From Megachile rotundata (lineage: Eukaryota > Arthropoda > Insecta > Hymenoptera > Megachilidae): a DNA stretch of 64,000 nt. Under the pieces are notes generated by a model, which was not told where the DNA came from, searched no databases, and saw only the letters and a program-made list of their open reading frames with translations. The position numbers and the translations under genes are program-made. Position 1 is the first letter of the stretch. Each line of letters opens with the position of its first letter. This document shows positions 21,501-33,786 of this stretch, one piece after another. Where the stretch lies: the NCBI RefSeq assembly GCF_050947335.1, contig NW_027473329.1, positions 1,240,001-1,304,000 on the forward strand, written 5' to 3'.

Positions 21501-22498
21501 GTGATTGCGTGATTGTGTGATCGTGTGATTGCGTGATTGCGTGATTGCGTGATTGTGTGATTGTGTGATTGTGTGATTGTGTGATTGTGTGATTGTGTGA
21601 TTGTGTGATTGTGTGATTGTGTGATTGTGTGATTGCGTGATTGTGTGATTGGGTGATTGTGTGATTGCGTGATTGTGTGATTCTGTGATTGTGTGATTGT
21701 GTGATTGTGTGATGGTGTGATTGTGTGATTGTGTGGATGTGTGATTGCGTGATCGTGTGATTGTGTGATCGTGTGATCTTGTGATCGTGTGATTGTGTGA
21801 TTGTGTGATTTTGCGATTGTGTGATTGTGTGATTGTGTGAGTGTGTGATTGTGTGATTGAGTGATTGTGTGCTTGTGTGATTGTGTGGTTGTGTGATTGT
21901 GTGATTAGGCGATTGTGTGATTGTGTGATTGTGTGATTGTGTGATTGTGTGATTATGTGGTTGTGTGATTGTGTGATTGTGTGATTGTGTGATTGTGACT
22001 GTGTGATTGTGTGAGTGTGTGATTGTGTGATTGAGTGATTGTGTGCTTGTGTGGTTTTGTGGTTGTGTGATTGTGTGATTGTGTGATTGTGTGATTGTGT
22101 GATTGTGTGATTGAGTGATTGTGTGCTTGTATGATTGTGTGGTTGTGTGGTTGTGTGATTGTGTGATTGTGTGATTGTGTGATTGCGTGATTGTGTGATC
22201 GTGTGATTGCGTGATTGCGTGATTGCGTGATTGTGTGATTGTGATTGTGTGATTGTGATTGTGTGATTGTGATTGTGTGATTGTGATTGTGTGATTGTGA
22301 TTGTGTGATTGTGATTGTGTGATTGTGATTGTGTGATTGTGATTGTGTGATTGTGATTGTGTGATTGTGATTGTGTGATTGTGTGATTGTGGGATTGTGT
22401 GATTGTGTGATTGTGACTGTGTGATTGTGTGAGTGTGTGATTGTGTGATTGAGTGATTGTGTGCTTGTATGATTGTGTGGTTGTGTGGTTGTGTGATT
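18501..22498 (+). repeat. Unit X, copy A
   Basis: GTCATT (18501), GATTTTGCG, GATGG 14-mer (18825), long 14-mer block, GATTCTG/GATTTTG, GAGTGATCG (19823), GATCG cluster, GATCTTG, GATTAGG (20451), a GACC module (21153), GATTGGGTG (21651), a second GATTAGG (21903), a short 14-mer run (22226-22383), then GTCCG. The two GATTAGG marks are 1452 bp apart against 1444 in the other X copies, a difference of one octamer. Length from GTCATT to GTCCG is 3998 bp, against 3954 (copy B) and 3898 (copy C). Confidence 0.85.
18783..19640 (+). repeat. 14-mer block of unit X-A with out-of-register indels
   Basis: A GATGG-marked start, then tandem 14-mers that are out of frame in several places: GATTGTGATTGATTG near 18885 (4 bp short), GTGATGTGATT near 19327 (1 bp short), an extra GATTGTGATTGTGATT near 19373 (2 bp short) and an irregular exit at about 19592-19636 containing GTGTGTGTGTG and GATGTGAGTG. 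Blocks in copies B, C and D have no such defects and exit cleanly through GTGAGTGTGTG. Confidence 0.85.
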
Positions 22499-23127
22499 GT
22501 CCGATTGTGTGATTGTGTGATTGTATGATTGTGTGATTGTGTAATTGTGATTGTGCGATTCTGATTGTGTGATTGTGTGATTGTGTGATTGTGTGATTGT
22601 GTAATTGTGAGATTGTGTGATTGTGTGCTTGTGTGATTGTGTGATTGTGATTGTGTGATTGTGTGATTGTGTGATTGTGTGATAGTGTGATTGTGTGATT
22701 GTGTGATTGTGTGGTTGTGTGACCGTGATTGTGTGATCGTGATTGTGTGATCGTGATTGTGTGATCGTGATTGTGTGATTGCGTGATTGCGATTGTGTGA
22801 TTGTGTGACTGTGTGATTGTGTGCTTGTGTGATTGTGTGATTGTGTGATGGTGTGATTGTGTGATTGTGTGAATGTGTGATTGCGTGATCGTGTGATTGT
22901 GTGATCGTGTGATCGTGTGATCGTGTGATTGTGTGATTGTGTGATTGTGTGATTGTGTGATTGTGTGATTGTGGGATTGTGTGATTGTGTGATTGTGACT
23001 GTGTGATTGTGTGAGTGTGTGATTGTGTGATTGAGTGATTGTGTGCTTGTATGATTGTGTGTTTGTGTGGTTGTGTGATTGTCCGATTGTGTGATTGTGT
23101 GATTGTGTGATTGTGTGATTGTGTAAT

Positions 23128-23348
23128 TGTGATTGTGCGATTGTGATTGTGCGATTGTGATTGTGCGATTGTGATTGTGCGATTGTGATTGTGTGATTGA
23201 GATTGTGTGATTGTGATTGTGCGATTGTGATTGTGCGATTGTGATTGTGCGATTGTGATTGTGGGATTGTGATTGTGCGATTGTGATTGTGCGATTGTGA
23301 TTGTGCGATTGTGATTGTGCGATTGTGATTGTGCGATTGTGATTGTGT
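23128..23348 (+). repeat. CpG 14-mer run in unit Y-A
   Basis: Twelve GTGCGATT-type 14-mers, interrupted by a GAGATT unit (about 23198) and a GTGGGATT unit (about 23262) in the same places as in units Y-C and Y-D. This inner order is conserved, so the run was duplicated as a whole and not re-expanded in each copy. Confidence 0.9.
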
Positions 23349-23999
23349 GATTGAGATTGTGTGATTGTGATTGTGTGATTGTGTGATTGTGTGATTGTGT
23401 GATTGTGTAATTGTGATTGTGTGATTGTGTGATTGCGTGATTGTGTGATTGTGTGATTGTGTGATTGTGTGATTGTGTGAGTGTGTGATTGTGTGATTGT
23501 GTGATTGAGTGATTGTGTGCTTGTGTGTTTGTATACTTGTGTGATTGTGTGATTGTGTGATTGTGATTGTGTGATTGTGTGACTGTGTGGTTGTGTGATT
23601 GTGTGATTGTGTGATTGTGTGATTGTGTGATTGTGTGATTGTGTGATTGTGTGATTGTGTGATTGTGTGATTGTGTGATTGTGTGATTGTGTGAATGTGT
23701 GATTGTGTGATTGTGTGATTGAGTGATTGTGTGATTGTGTGATTGTGTGATTGTGTGATTGTGTGATTGTGTGATTATGTGATTGTGTGATTGTGTGATT
23801 GTGTGATTGTGTGATTGTGTGATTGTGTGATTGTGTGATTGTGTGATTGTGTGATTGTGTGATTGTGTGATTGTGTGATTGTGTGATTGTGTGATTGTGT
23901 GATTGTGTGATTGTGTGATTGTGTGATTGTGTGATTGTGTGATTGAGTTATTGTGTGCTTGTGTGATTGTGTGATTGTGTGATTGTGTGATTGTGTGAT

Positions 24000-24360
24000 T
24001 GTGATTATGTGATTGTGATTGTGTGATTGTGATTGTGTGATTGTGATTGTGTGATTGTGATTGTGTGATTGTGATTGTGTGATTGTGATTGTGTGATTGT
24101 GATTGTGTGATTGTGATTGTGTGATTGTGATTGTGTGATTGTGATTGTGTGATTGTGATTGTGTGATTGTGATTGTGTGATTGTGATTGTGTGATTGTGA
24201 TTGTGTGATTGTGATTGTGTGATTGTGATTGTGTGATTGTGATTGTGTGATTGTGATTGTGTGATTGTGATTGTGTGATTGTGATTGTGTGATTGTGATT
24301 GTGTGATTGTGATTGCGTGATTGTGATTGTGTGATTGTGATTGTGTGATTGTGATTGTGT
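24000..24360 (+). repeat. 14-mer block of unit Y-A, about 0.36 kb
   Basis: Starts with GATTATG (24003) and has GCGTGATT near 24313. GATTATG to the following GACC is 430 bp, against 906 in Y-C and 934 in Y-D. Those differences are 476 and 504 bp, exactly 34 and 36 fourteen-mers. The block lacks the GATTTTG mark of Y-C and Y-D, as does the 430-bp counterpart at 56813. Confidence 0.88.
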
Positions 24361-24494
24361 GATTGTGTGATTGTGTGATTGTGTGATTGTGTGATAGTGT
24401 GATTGTGTGATTGTGTGATTGTGTGGTTGTGTGACCGTGATTGTGTGATCGTGATTGTGTGATCGTGATTGTGTGATTGCGTGATTGCGATTGT

Positions 24495-25710
24495 GTCATT
24501 GTGTGATTGTGTGATTGTGTGATTGTGTGATTGTGTGATTGTGTGATTGAGTGATTGTGTGATTGTGTGATTGTGTGATTGTGTGATTGTGTGATTGTGT
24601 GATTGTGTGATTGTGTGATTGTGTGATTGTGTGATTGTGTGATTGTGTGATTGTGTGATTGTGTGATTGTGTGATTGTGTGATTGTGTGATTGTGTGATT
24701 GTGTGATTGTGTGATTGAGTGATTGTGTGCTTGTGTGATTGTGTGATTGTGTGATTGTGTGATTGTGATTGTGTGATTGTGATTGTGTGATTGTGATTGT
24801 GTGATTGTGATTGTGTGATTGTGATTGTGTGATTGTGATTGTGTGATTGTGATTGTGTGATTGTGATTGTGATTGTGTGATTGTGTGATTGTGTGATCGT
24901 GTGATTGTGTGATTGTGTGATTGTGTGATTGTGTGATTGTGTGATTGTGTGATTGTGTGATTGTGTGATTGTGTGATTGTGTGATTGTGTGATTGTGTGA
25001 TTGTGTGATTGTGTGATTGTGTGATTGTGTGATTGTGTGATTGTGTGATTGTGTGATTGTGTGATTGTGTGATTGCGTGATTGTGTGATTGTGTGATTGT
25101 GTGATTGCGTGATTGTGTGATTCTGTGATTGTGTGATTGTGTGATTGTGTGATGGTGTGATTGTGTGATTGTGTGGATGTGTGATTGCGTGATCGTGTGA
25201 TTGTGTGATTAGGCGATTGTGTGATTGTGTGATTGTGTGATTGTGTGATTGTGTGATTATGTGGTTGTGTGATTGTGTGATTGTGTGATTGTGTGATTGT
25301 GACTGTGTGATTGTGTGAGTGTGTGATTGTGTGATTGAGTGATTGTGTGCTTGTGTGGTTTTGTGGTTGTGTGATTGTGTGATTGTGTGATTGTGTGATT
25401 GTGTGATTGTGTGATTGTGTGATTGAGTGATTGTGTGCTTGTATGATTGTGTGGTTGTGTGGTTGTGTGATTGTCTGATTGTGTGATTGTGTGATTGTGT
25501 GATTGTGTGATTGTGTGATTGTGTGATTGTGTGATTGTGTGATTGTGTGATTGTGTGATTGTGTGATTGTGTGATTGTGTGATTGTGTGATTGTGTGATT
25601 GTGGGATTGTGTGATTGTGTGATTGTGACTGTGTGATTGTGTGAGTGTGTGATTGTGTGATTGAGTGATTGTGTGCTTGTATGATTGTGTGGTTGTGTGG
25701 TTGTGTGATT
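24495..25710 (+). repeat. Unit Z, copy A
   Basis: GTCATT, octamers, GATTGAGTG/GCTTG, a short 14-mer run (24770-24876), GATCG, GCGTG, GATTCTG, GATGG, GGATG, GATTAGG (25207), GACTG, GTGGTTTTG, GTCTG, GTGGG, then GTCCG. GTCATT to GTCCG is 1216 bp; the counterparts measure 1156 bp (at 40299) and 1066 bp (at 54009). Confidence 0.82.
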
Positions 25711-27786
25711 GTCCGATTGTGTGATTGTGTGATTGTGTGATTGTGTGATTGTGTAATTGTGATTGTGCGATTCTGATTGTGTGATTGTGTGATTGTGTGA
25801 TTGTGTGATTGTGTAATTGTGAGATTGTGTGATTGTGTGCTTGTGTGATTGTGTGATTGTGATTGTGTGATTGTGTGATTGTGTGATTGTGTGATAGTGT
25901 GATTGTGTGATTGTGTGATTGTGTGGTTGTGTGACCGTGATTGTGTGATCGTGATTGTGTGATCGTGATTGTGTGATCGTGATTGTGTGATTGCGTGATT
26001 GCGATTGTGTGATTGTGTGACTGTGTGATTGTGTGATTGTGTGATTGTGTGATTGTGTGCTTGTGTGATTGTGTGATTGTGTGATTGTGTGATTGTGTGA
26101 TTGTGTGATTGAGTGATTGTGTGATTGTGTGATTGTGTGATTGTGTGATTGTGTGATTGTGTGATTGTGTGATTGTGTGATTGTGTGATTGTGTGATTGT
26201 GTGATTGTGTGATTGTGTGATTGTGTGATTGTGTGATTGTGTGATTGTGTGATTGTGTGATTGTGTGATTGTGTGATTGTGTGATTGTGTGATTGTGTGA
26301 TTGTGTGATTGTGTGATTGTGTGATTGTGTGATTGTGTGATTGTGTGATTGTGTGATTGAGTGATTGTGTGATTGTGTGATTGTGTGATTGTGTGATTGT
26401 GTGATTGTGTGATTGTGTGATTGTGTGATTGTGTGATTGTGTGATTGTGTGATTGTGTGATTGTGTGATTGTGTGATTGTGTGATTGTGTGATTGTGTGA
26501 TTGTGTGATTGTGTGATTGTGTGATTGCGTGATTGTGTGATTGTGTGATTGCGTGATTGTGTGATTCTGTGATTGTGTGATTGTGTGATTGTGTGATGGT
26601 GTGATTGTGTGATTGTGTGGATGTGTGGTTGCGTGATCGTGTGATTGTGTGATTAGGCGATTGTGTGATTGTGTGATTGTGTGATTGTGTGATTGTGTGA
26701 TTATGTGGTTGTGTGATTGTGTGATTGTGTGATTGTGTGATTGTGACTGTGTGATTGTGTGAGTGTGTGATTGTGTGATTGAGTGATTGTGTGCTTGTGT
26801 GGTTTTGTGGTTGTGTGATTGTGTGATTGTGACTGTGTGATTGTGTGAGTGTGTGATTGTGTGATTGAGTGATTGTGTGCTTGTATGATTGTGTGGTTGT
26901 GTGGTTGTGTGATTGTCCGATTGTGTGATTGTGTGATTGTGTGATTGTGTGATTGTGTAATTGTGATTGTGCGATTCTGATTGTGTGATTGTGTGATTGT
27001 GTGATTGTGTGATTGTGTGATTGTGTAATTGTGAGATTGTGTGATTGTGTGATTGTGTGATTGTGTGATTGTGTGATTGTGTGATTGTGTGAATGTGTGA
27101 TTGTGTGATTGTGTGATTGAGTGATTGTGTGATTGTGTGATTGTGTGATTGTGTGATTGTGTGATTGTGTGATTATGTGATTGTGTGATTGTGTGATTGT
27201 GTGATTGTGTGATTGTGTGATTGTGTGATTGTGTGATTGTGTGATTGTGTGATTGTGTGATTGTGTGATTGTGTGATTGTGTGATTGTGTGATTGTGTGA
27301 TTGTGTGATTGTGTGATTGTGTGATTGTGTGATTGAGTTATTGTGTGCTTGTGTGATTGTGTGATTGTGTGATTGTGTGATTGTGATTATGTGATTGTGA
27401 TTGTGTGATTGTGATTGTGTGATTGTGATTGTGTGATTGTGATTGTGTGATTGTGATTGTGTGATTGTGATTGTGTGATTGTGATTGTGTGATTGTGATT
27501 GTGTGATTGTGATTGTGTGATTTTGATTGTGTGATTGTGATTGTGTGATTGTGATTGTGTGATTGTGATTGTGTGATTGTGATTGTGTGATTGTGATTGT
27601 GTGATTGTGATTGTGTGATTGTGATTGTGTGATTGTGATTGTGTGATTGTGATTGTGTGATTGTGATTGTGTGATTGTGATTGTGTGATTGTGATTGTGT
27701 GATTGTGATTGTGTGATTGTGATTGTGTGATTGTGATTGTGTGATTGTGACTGTGTGATTGAGTGAGTGTGTGATTGTGTGATTGT
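25711..27786 (+). repeat. Unit E, copy A
   Basis: GTCCG (25711), GCGATTCTG, GATAG, GACC module (25933), long octamer run, GGATGTGTGGTTGCG (about 26617-26632, the mark of unit E), GATTAGG (26651), second GTCCG, GAATG, GATTATG, GAGTTATTG, then a 14-mer block that exits through GACTGTGTGATTGAGTG to GTCATT. The landmark GTCCG recurs 6030 bp downstream at 31741, the left edge of a tandem duplication. Confidence 0.82.
27380..27755 (+). repeat. 14-mer block of unit E-A, about 0.37 kb
   Basis: GATTATG at 27385 and GATTTTG at 27519, 134 bp apart, one 14-mer more than the 120 bp found in most counterparts. The rest of the block is invariant. Confidence 0.9.
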
Positions 27787-30700
27787 GTCATTGTGTGATT
27801 GTGTGGTTGTGTGATTGTGTGATTGTGTGATTGTGTGATTGTGTGATTGTGTGATTGTGTGCTTGTGTGATTGTGTGATTGTGTGATTTTGCGATTGTGT
27901 GATTGTGTGATTGTGTGATTGTGTGAGTGTGTGATTGTGTGATTGAGTGATTGTGTGCTTGTGTGATTGTGTGATTGTGTGACTGTGTGATTGTGTGATT
28001 GTGTGATTGTGTGATTGTGTGATTGTGTGATTGTGTGATTGAGTGATTGTGTGCTTGTGTGATTGTGTGATTGTGTGATTGTGATTGTGTGATTGTGATT
28101 GTGTGATTGTGATTGTGTGATGGTGATTGTGTGATTGTGATTGTGTGATTGTGTGATTGTGTGATTGTGATTGTGTGATTGTGATTGTGTGATTGTGATT
28201 GTGTGATTGTGATTGCGTGATTGTGATTGCGTGATTGTGATTGTGTGATTGTGATTGTGTGATTGTGATTGTGTGATTGTGATTGTGTGATTGTGATTGT
28301 GTGATTGTGATTGTGTGATTGTGATTGTGTGATTGTGATTGTGTGATTGTGATTGTGTGATTGTGATTGTGTGATTGTGATTGTGTGATTGTGATTGTGT
28401 GATTGTGATTGTGTGATTGTGATTGTGTGATTGTGATTGTGTGATTGTGATTGTGTGATTGTGATTGTGTGATTGTGATTGTGTGATTGTGATTGTGTGA
28501 TTGTGATTGTGTGATTGTGATTGTGTGATTGTGATTGTGTGATTGTGATTGTGTGATTGTGATTGTGTGATTGTGATTGTGTGATTGTGATTGTGTGATT
28601 GTGATTGTGTGATTGTGATTGTGTGATTGTGATTGTGTGATTGTGATTGTGTGATTGTGATTGTGTGATTGTGATTGTGTGATTGTGATTGTGTGATTGT
28701 GATTGTGTGATTGTGATTGTGTGATTGTGATTGTGTGATTGTGATTGTGTGATTGTGATTGTGTGATTGTGATTGTGTGATTGTGATTGTGTGATTGTGA
28801 TTGTGTGATTGTGATTGTGTGATTGTGATTGTGTGATTGTGTGAGTGTGTGATTGTGTGATTGAGTGATTGTGTGATTGTGTGATTGTGTGATTGTGTGG
28901 TTGTGTGATTGTGTGATTGTGTGATTGTGTGATTGTGTGATTGTGATTGTGTGATTGCGTGATTGTGTGATTCTGTGATTGTGTGATTTTGTGATTGTGT
29001 GATTGTGTGATTGCGTGATTGTGTGATTGTGTGAGTGTGTGATTGTGTGATTGTGTGATTGAGTGATCGTGTGCTTGTGTGATTGCGTGATTGTGTGATT
29101 GTGTGATGGTGTGATTGTGTGATTGTGTGAATGTGTGATTGCGTGATCGTGTGATTGTGTGATCGTGTGATCGTGTGATCGTGTGATCGTGTGATTGTGT
29201 GATTGTGTGATTTTGCGATTGAGTGATTGTGTGCTTGTGTGATTGTGTGATTGTGTGATTGTGTGATTGTGTGATTGTGTGATTGCGTGATTGTGTGATC
29301 GTGTGATTGCGTGATTGCGTGATTGCGTGATTGTGTGATTGTGTGATTGTGTGATTGTGTGATTGTGTGATTGTGTGATTGTGTGATTGTGTGATTGTGT
29401 GATTGCGTGATTGTGTGATTGTGTGATTGTGTGATTGCGTGATTGTGTGATTCTGTGATTGTGTGATTGTGTGATTGTGTGATGGTGTGATTGTGTGATT
29501 GTGTGGATGTGTGATTGCGTGATCGTGTGATTGTGTGATCGTGTGATCTTGTGATCGTGTGATTGTGTGATTGTGTGATTTTGCGATTGTGTGATTGTGT
29601 GATTGTGTGATTGTGTGAGTGTGTGATTGTGTGATTGAGTGATTGTGTGCTTGTGTGATTGTGTGGTTGTGTGATTGTGTGATTAGGCGATTGTGAGATT
29701 GTGTGATTGTGTGATTGTGTGATTGTGTGATTATGTGGTTGTGTGATTGTGTGATTGTGTGATTGTGTGATTGTGACTGTGTGATTGTGTGAGTGTGTGA
29801 TTGTGTGATTGAGTGATTGTGTGCTTGTGTGGTTTTGTGGTTGTGTGATTGTGTGATTGTGTGATTGTGTGATTGTGTGATTGAGTGACTGTGTGCTTGT
29901 ATGATTGTGTGGTTGTGTGGTTGTGTGATTGTCTGATTGTGTGATTGTGTGATTGTGTGATTGTGTGATTGTGTGATTGTGTGATTGTGTGATTGTGTGA
30001 TTGTGTGATTGTGTGATTGTGTGATTGTGTGATTGTGTGATTGTGGGATTGTGTGATTGTGTGATTGTGACTGTGTGATTGTGTGAGTGTGTGATTGTGT
30101 GATTGAGTGATTGTGTGCTTGTATGATTGTGTGGTTGTGTGGTTGTGTGATTGTCCGATTGTGTGATTGTGTGATTGTGTGATTGTGTGATTGTGTAATT
30201 GTGATTGTGCGATTCTGATTGTGTGATTGTGTGATTGTGTGATTGTGTGATTGTGTGATTGTGTAATTGTGAGATTGTGTGATTGTGTGCTTGTGTGATT
30301 GTGTGATTGTGATTGTGTGATTGTGTGATTGTGTGATTGTGTGATAGTGTGATTGTGTGATTGTGTGATTGTGTGGTTGTGTGACCGTGATTGTGTGATC
30401 GTGATTGTGTGATCGTGATTGTGTGATCGTGATTGTGTGATTGCGTGATTGCGATTGTGTGATTGTGTGACTGTGTGATTGTGTGATTGTGTGATTGTGT
30501 GATTGTGTGCTTGTGTGATTGTGTGATTGTGTGATTGTGTGATTGTGTGATTGTGTGATTGAGTGATTGTGTGATTGTGTGATTGTGTGATTGTGTGATT
30601 GTGTGATTGTGTGATTGTGTGATTGTGTGATTGTGTGATTGTGTGATTGTGTGATTGTGTGATTGTGTGATTGTGTGATTGTGTGATTGTGTGATTGTGT

Positions 30701-31740
30701 GATTGTGTGATTGTGTGATTGTGTGATTGCGTGATTGTGTGATCGTGTGATTGCGTGATTGCGTGATTGCGTGATTGTGTGATTGTGTGATTGTGTGATT
30801 GTGTGATTGTGTGATTGTGTGATTGTGTGATTGTGTGATTGTGTGATTGTGTGATTGCGTGATTGTGTGATTGGGTGATTGTGTGATTGCGTGATTGTGT
30901 GATTCTGTGATTGTGTGATTGTGTGATTGTGTGATGGTGTGATTGTGTGATTGTGTGGATGTGTGATTGCGTGATCGTGTGATTGTGTGATCGTGTGATC
31001 TTGTGATCGTGTGATTGTGTGATTGTGTGATTTTGCGATTGTGTGATTGTGTGATTGTGTGAGTGTGTGATTGTGTGATTGAGTGATTGTGTGCTTGTGT
31101 GATTGTGTGGTTGTGTGATTGTGTGATTAGGCGATTGTGTGATTGTGTGATTGTGTGATTGTGTGATTGTGTGATTATGTGGTTGTGTGATTGTGTGATT
31201 GTGTGATTGTGTGATTGTGACTGTGTGATTGTGTGAGTGTGTGATTGTGTGATTGAGTGATTGTGTGCTTGTGTGGTTTTGTGGTTGTGTGATTGTGTGA
31301 TTGTGTGATTGTGTGATTGTGTGATTGAGTGATTGTGTGCTTGTATGATTGTGTGGTTGTGTGGTTGTGTGATTGTGTGATTGTGTGATTGTGTGATTGC
31401 GTGATTGTGTGATCGTGTGATTGCGTGATTGCGTGATTGCGTGATTGTGTGATTGTGATTGTGTGATTGTGATTGTGTGATTGTGATTGTGTGATTGTGA
31501 TTGTGTGATTGTGATTGTGTGATTGTGATTGTGTGATTGTGATTGTGTGATTGTGATTGTGTGATTGTGATTGTGTGATTGTGATTGTGTGATTGTGATT
31601 GTGTGATTGTGATTGTGTGATTGTGTGATTGTGGGATTGTGTGATTGTGTGATTGTGACTGTGTGATTGTGTGAGTGTGTGATTGTGTGATTGAGTGATT
31701 GTGTGCTTGTATGATTGTGTGGTTGTGTGGTTGTGTGATT
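27787..31740 (+). repeat. Unit X, copy B
   Basis: GTCATT (27787), GATGG 14-mer (28119), 14-mer block, GAGTGATCG (29061), GATTAGG (29681), GACC (30383), GATTGGGTG (30873), GATTAGG (31125, 1444 bp after the first), short 14-mer run (31450-31622), GTCCG. It is followed directly by an E unit; Y and Z are absent here. B and C form a tandem repeat with offsets of 5944-6030 bp at different landmarks. Confidence 0.85.
28160..28838 (+). repeat. 14-mer block of unit X-B, about 0.68 kb
   Basis: Follows the GATGG mark; two GCGTGATT variants near 28214 and 28228, then uniform units. GATGG to GAGTGATCG is 942 bp, against 900 in copy C and 998 in copy A: differences of three and four 14-mers. Confidence 0.9.
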
Positions 31741-33786
31741 GTCCGATTGTGTGATTGTGTGATTGTGTGATTGTGTGATTGTGTAATTGTGATTGTGCGA
31801 TTCTGATTGTGTGATTGTGTGATTGTGTGATTGTGTGATTGTGTAATTGTGAGATTGTGTGATTGTGTGCTTGTGTGATTGTGTGATTGTGATTGTGTGA
31901 TTGTGTGATTGTGTGATTGTGTGATAGTGTGATTGTGTGATTGTGTGATTGTGTGGTTGTGTGACCGTGATTGTGTGATCGTGATTGTGTGATCGTGATT
32001 GTGTGATCGTGATTGTGTGATTGCGTGATTGCGATTGTGTGATTGTGTGACTGTGTGATTGTGTGATTGTGTGATTGTGTGATTGTGTGCTTGTGTGATT
32101 GTGTGATTGTGTGATTGTGTGATTGTGTGATTGTGTGATTGAGTGATTGTGTGATTGTGTGATTGTGTGATTGTGTGATTGTGTGATTGTGTGATTGTGT
32201 GATTGTGTGATTGTGTGATTGTGTGATTGTGTGATTGTGTGATTGTGTGATTGTGTGATTGTGTGATTGTGTGATTGTGTGATTGTGTGATTGTGTGATT
32301 GTGTGATTGTGTGATTGTGTGATTGTGTGATTGTGTGATTGTGTGATTGTGTGATTGTGTGATTGTGTGATTGTGTGATTGTGTGATTGTGTGATTGTGT
32401 GATTGTGTGATTGTGTGATTGTGTGATTGTGTGATTGTGTGATTGTGTGATTGTGTGATTGTGTGATTGTGTGATTGTGTGATTGTGTGATTGTGTGATT
32501 GTGTGATTGTGTGATTGTGTGATTGTGTGATTGTGTGATTGCGTGATTGTGTGATTGTGTGATTGCGTGATTGTGTGATTCTGTGATTGTGTGATTGTGT
32601 GATTGTGTGATGGTGTGATTGTGTGATTGTGTGGATGCGTGGTTGCGTGATCGTGTGATTGTGTGATTAGGCGATTGTGTGATTGTGTGATTGTGTGATT
32701 GTGTGATTGTGTGATTATGTGGTTGTGTGATTGTGTGATTGTGTGATTGTGTGATTGTGACTGTGTGATTGTGTGAGTGTGTGATTGTGTGATTGAGTGA
32801 TTGTGTGCTTGTGTGGTTTTGTGGTTGTGTGATTGTGTGATTGTGACTGTGTGATTGTGTGAGTGTGTGATTGTGTGATTGAGTGATTGTGTGCTTGTAT
32901 GATTGTGTGGTTGTGTGGTTGTGTGATTGTCCGATTGTGTGATTGTGTGATTGTGTGATTGTGTGATTGTGTAATTGTGATTGTGCGATTCTGATTGTGT
33001 GATTGTGTGATTGTGTGATTGTGTGATTGTGTGATTGTGTAATTGTGAGATTGTGTGATTGTGTGATTGTGTGATTGTGTGATTGTGTGATTGTGTGATT
33101 GTGTGAATGTGTGATTGTGTGATTGTGTGATTGAGTGATTGTGTGATTGTGTGATTGTGTGATTGTGTGATTGTGTGATTGTGTGATTATGTGATTGTGT
33201 GATTGTGTGATTGTGTGATTGTGTGATTGTGTGATTGTGTGATTGTGTGATTGTGTGATTGTGTGATTGTGTGATTGTGTGATTGTGTGATTGTGTGATT
33301 GTGTGATTGTGTGATTGTGTGATTGTGTGATTGTGTGATTGTGTGATTGAGTTATTGTGTGCTTGTGTGATTGTGTGATTGTGTGATTGTGTGATTGTGA
33401 TTATGTGATTGTGATTGTGTGATTGTGATTGTGTGATTGTGATTGTGTGATTGTGATTGTGTGATTGTGATTGTGTGATTGTGATTGTGTGATTGTGATT
33501 GTGTGATTGTGATTGTGTGATTTTGATTGTGTGATTGTGATTGTGTGATTGTGATTGTGTGATTGTGATTGTGTGATTGTGATTGTGTGATTGTGATTGT
33601 GTGATTGTGATTGTGTGATTGTGATTGTGTGATTGTGATTGTGTGATTGTGATTGTGTGATTGTGATTGTGTGATTGTGATTGTGTGATTGTGATTGTGT
33701 GATTGTGATTGTGTGATTGTGATTGTGTGATTGTGATTGTGTGATTGTGACTGTGTGATTGAGTGAGTGTGTGATTGTGTGATTGT
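31741..33786 (+). repeat. Unit E, copy B
   Basis: GTCCG (31741), GACC (31963), a variant-free octamer run of about 0.4 kb, GGATGCGTGGTTGCG (32633; the GCG in GGATGCG is unique to this copy), GATTAGG (32665), GATTATG, GAGTTATTG and a 14-mer block ending before GTCATT. GTCCG to GACC is 222 bp in this copy and in E-A. Confidence 0.82.
33395..33752 (+). repeat. 14-mer block of unit E-B, about 0.36 kb
   Basis: GATTATG at 33399 and GATTTTG at 33519, 120 bp apart. It exits through GACTGTGTGATTGAGTG to GTCATT at 33787, as in E-A. Confidence 0.9.

Larger units (their letters stand above)
22499..24494 (+). repeat. Unit Y, copy A (150 bp shorter core)
   Basis: GTCCG (22499), GATAG, GACC module (22721), second GTCCG, CpG 14-mer run, GTATAC (23531), GAATG, GATTATG, GAGTTATTG, 14-mer block with GATTATG at 24003, GACC module (24433), then GTCATT. 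From GTATAC to the 14-mer GATTATG it is 472 bp here and 622 bp in copies C and D. The missing 150 bp contain the middle GACC module (38823 in C, 52505 in D). The edges are the repeated GATTGTGTGATTGTGTGACTG sequence in smaller pieces, so a deletion between direct repeats is likely. Confidence 0.85.
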
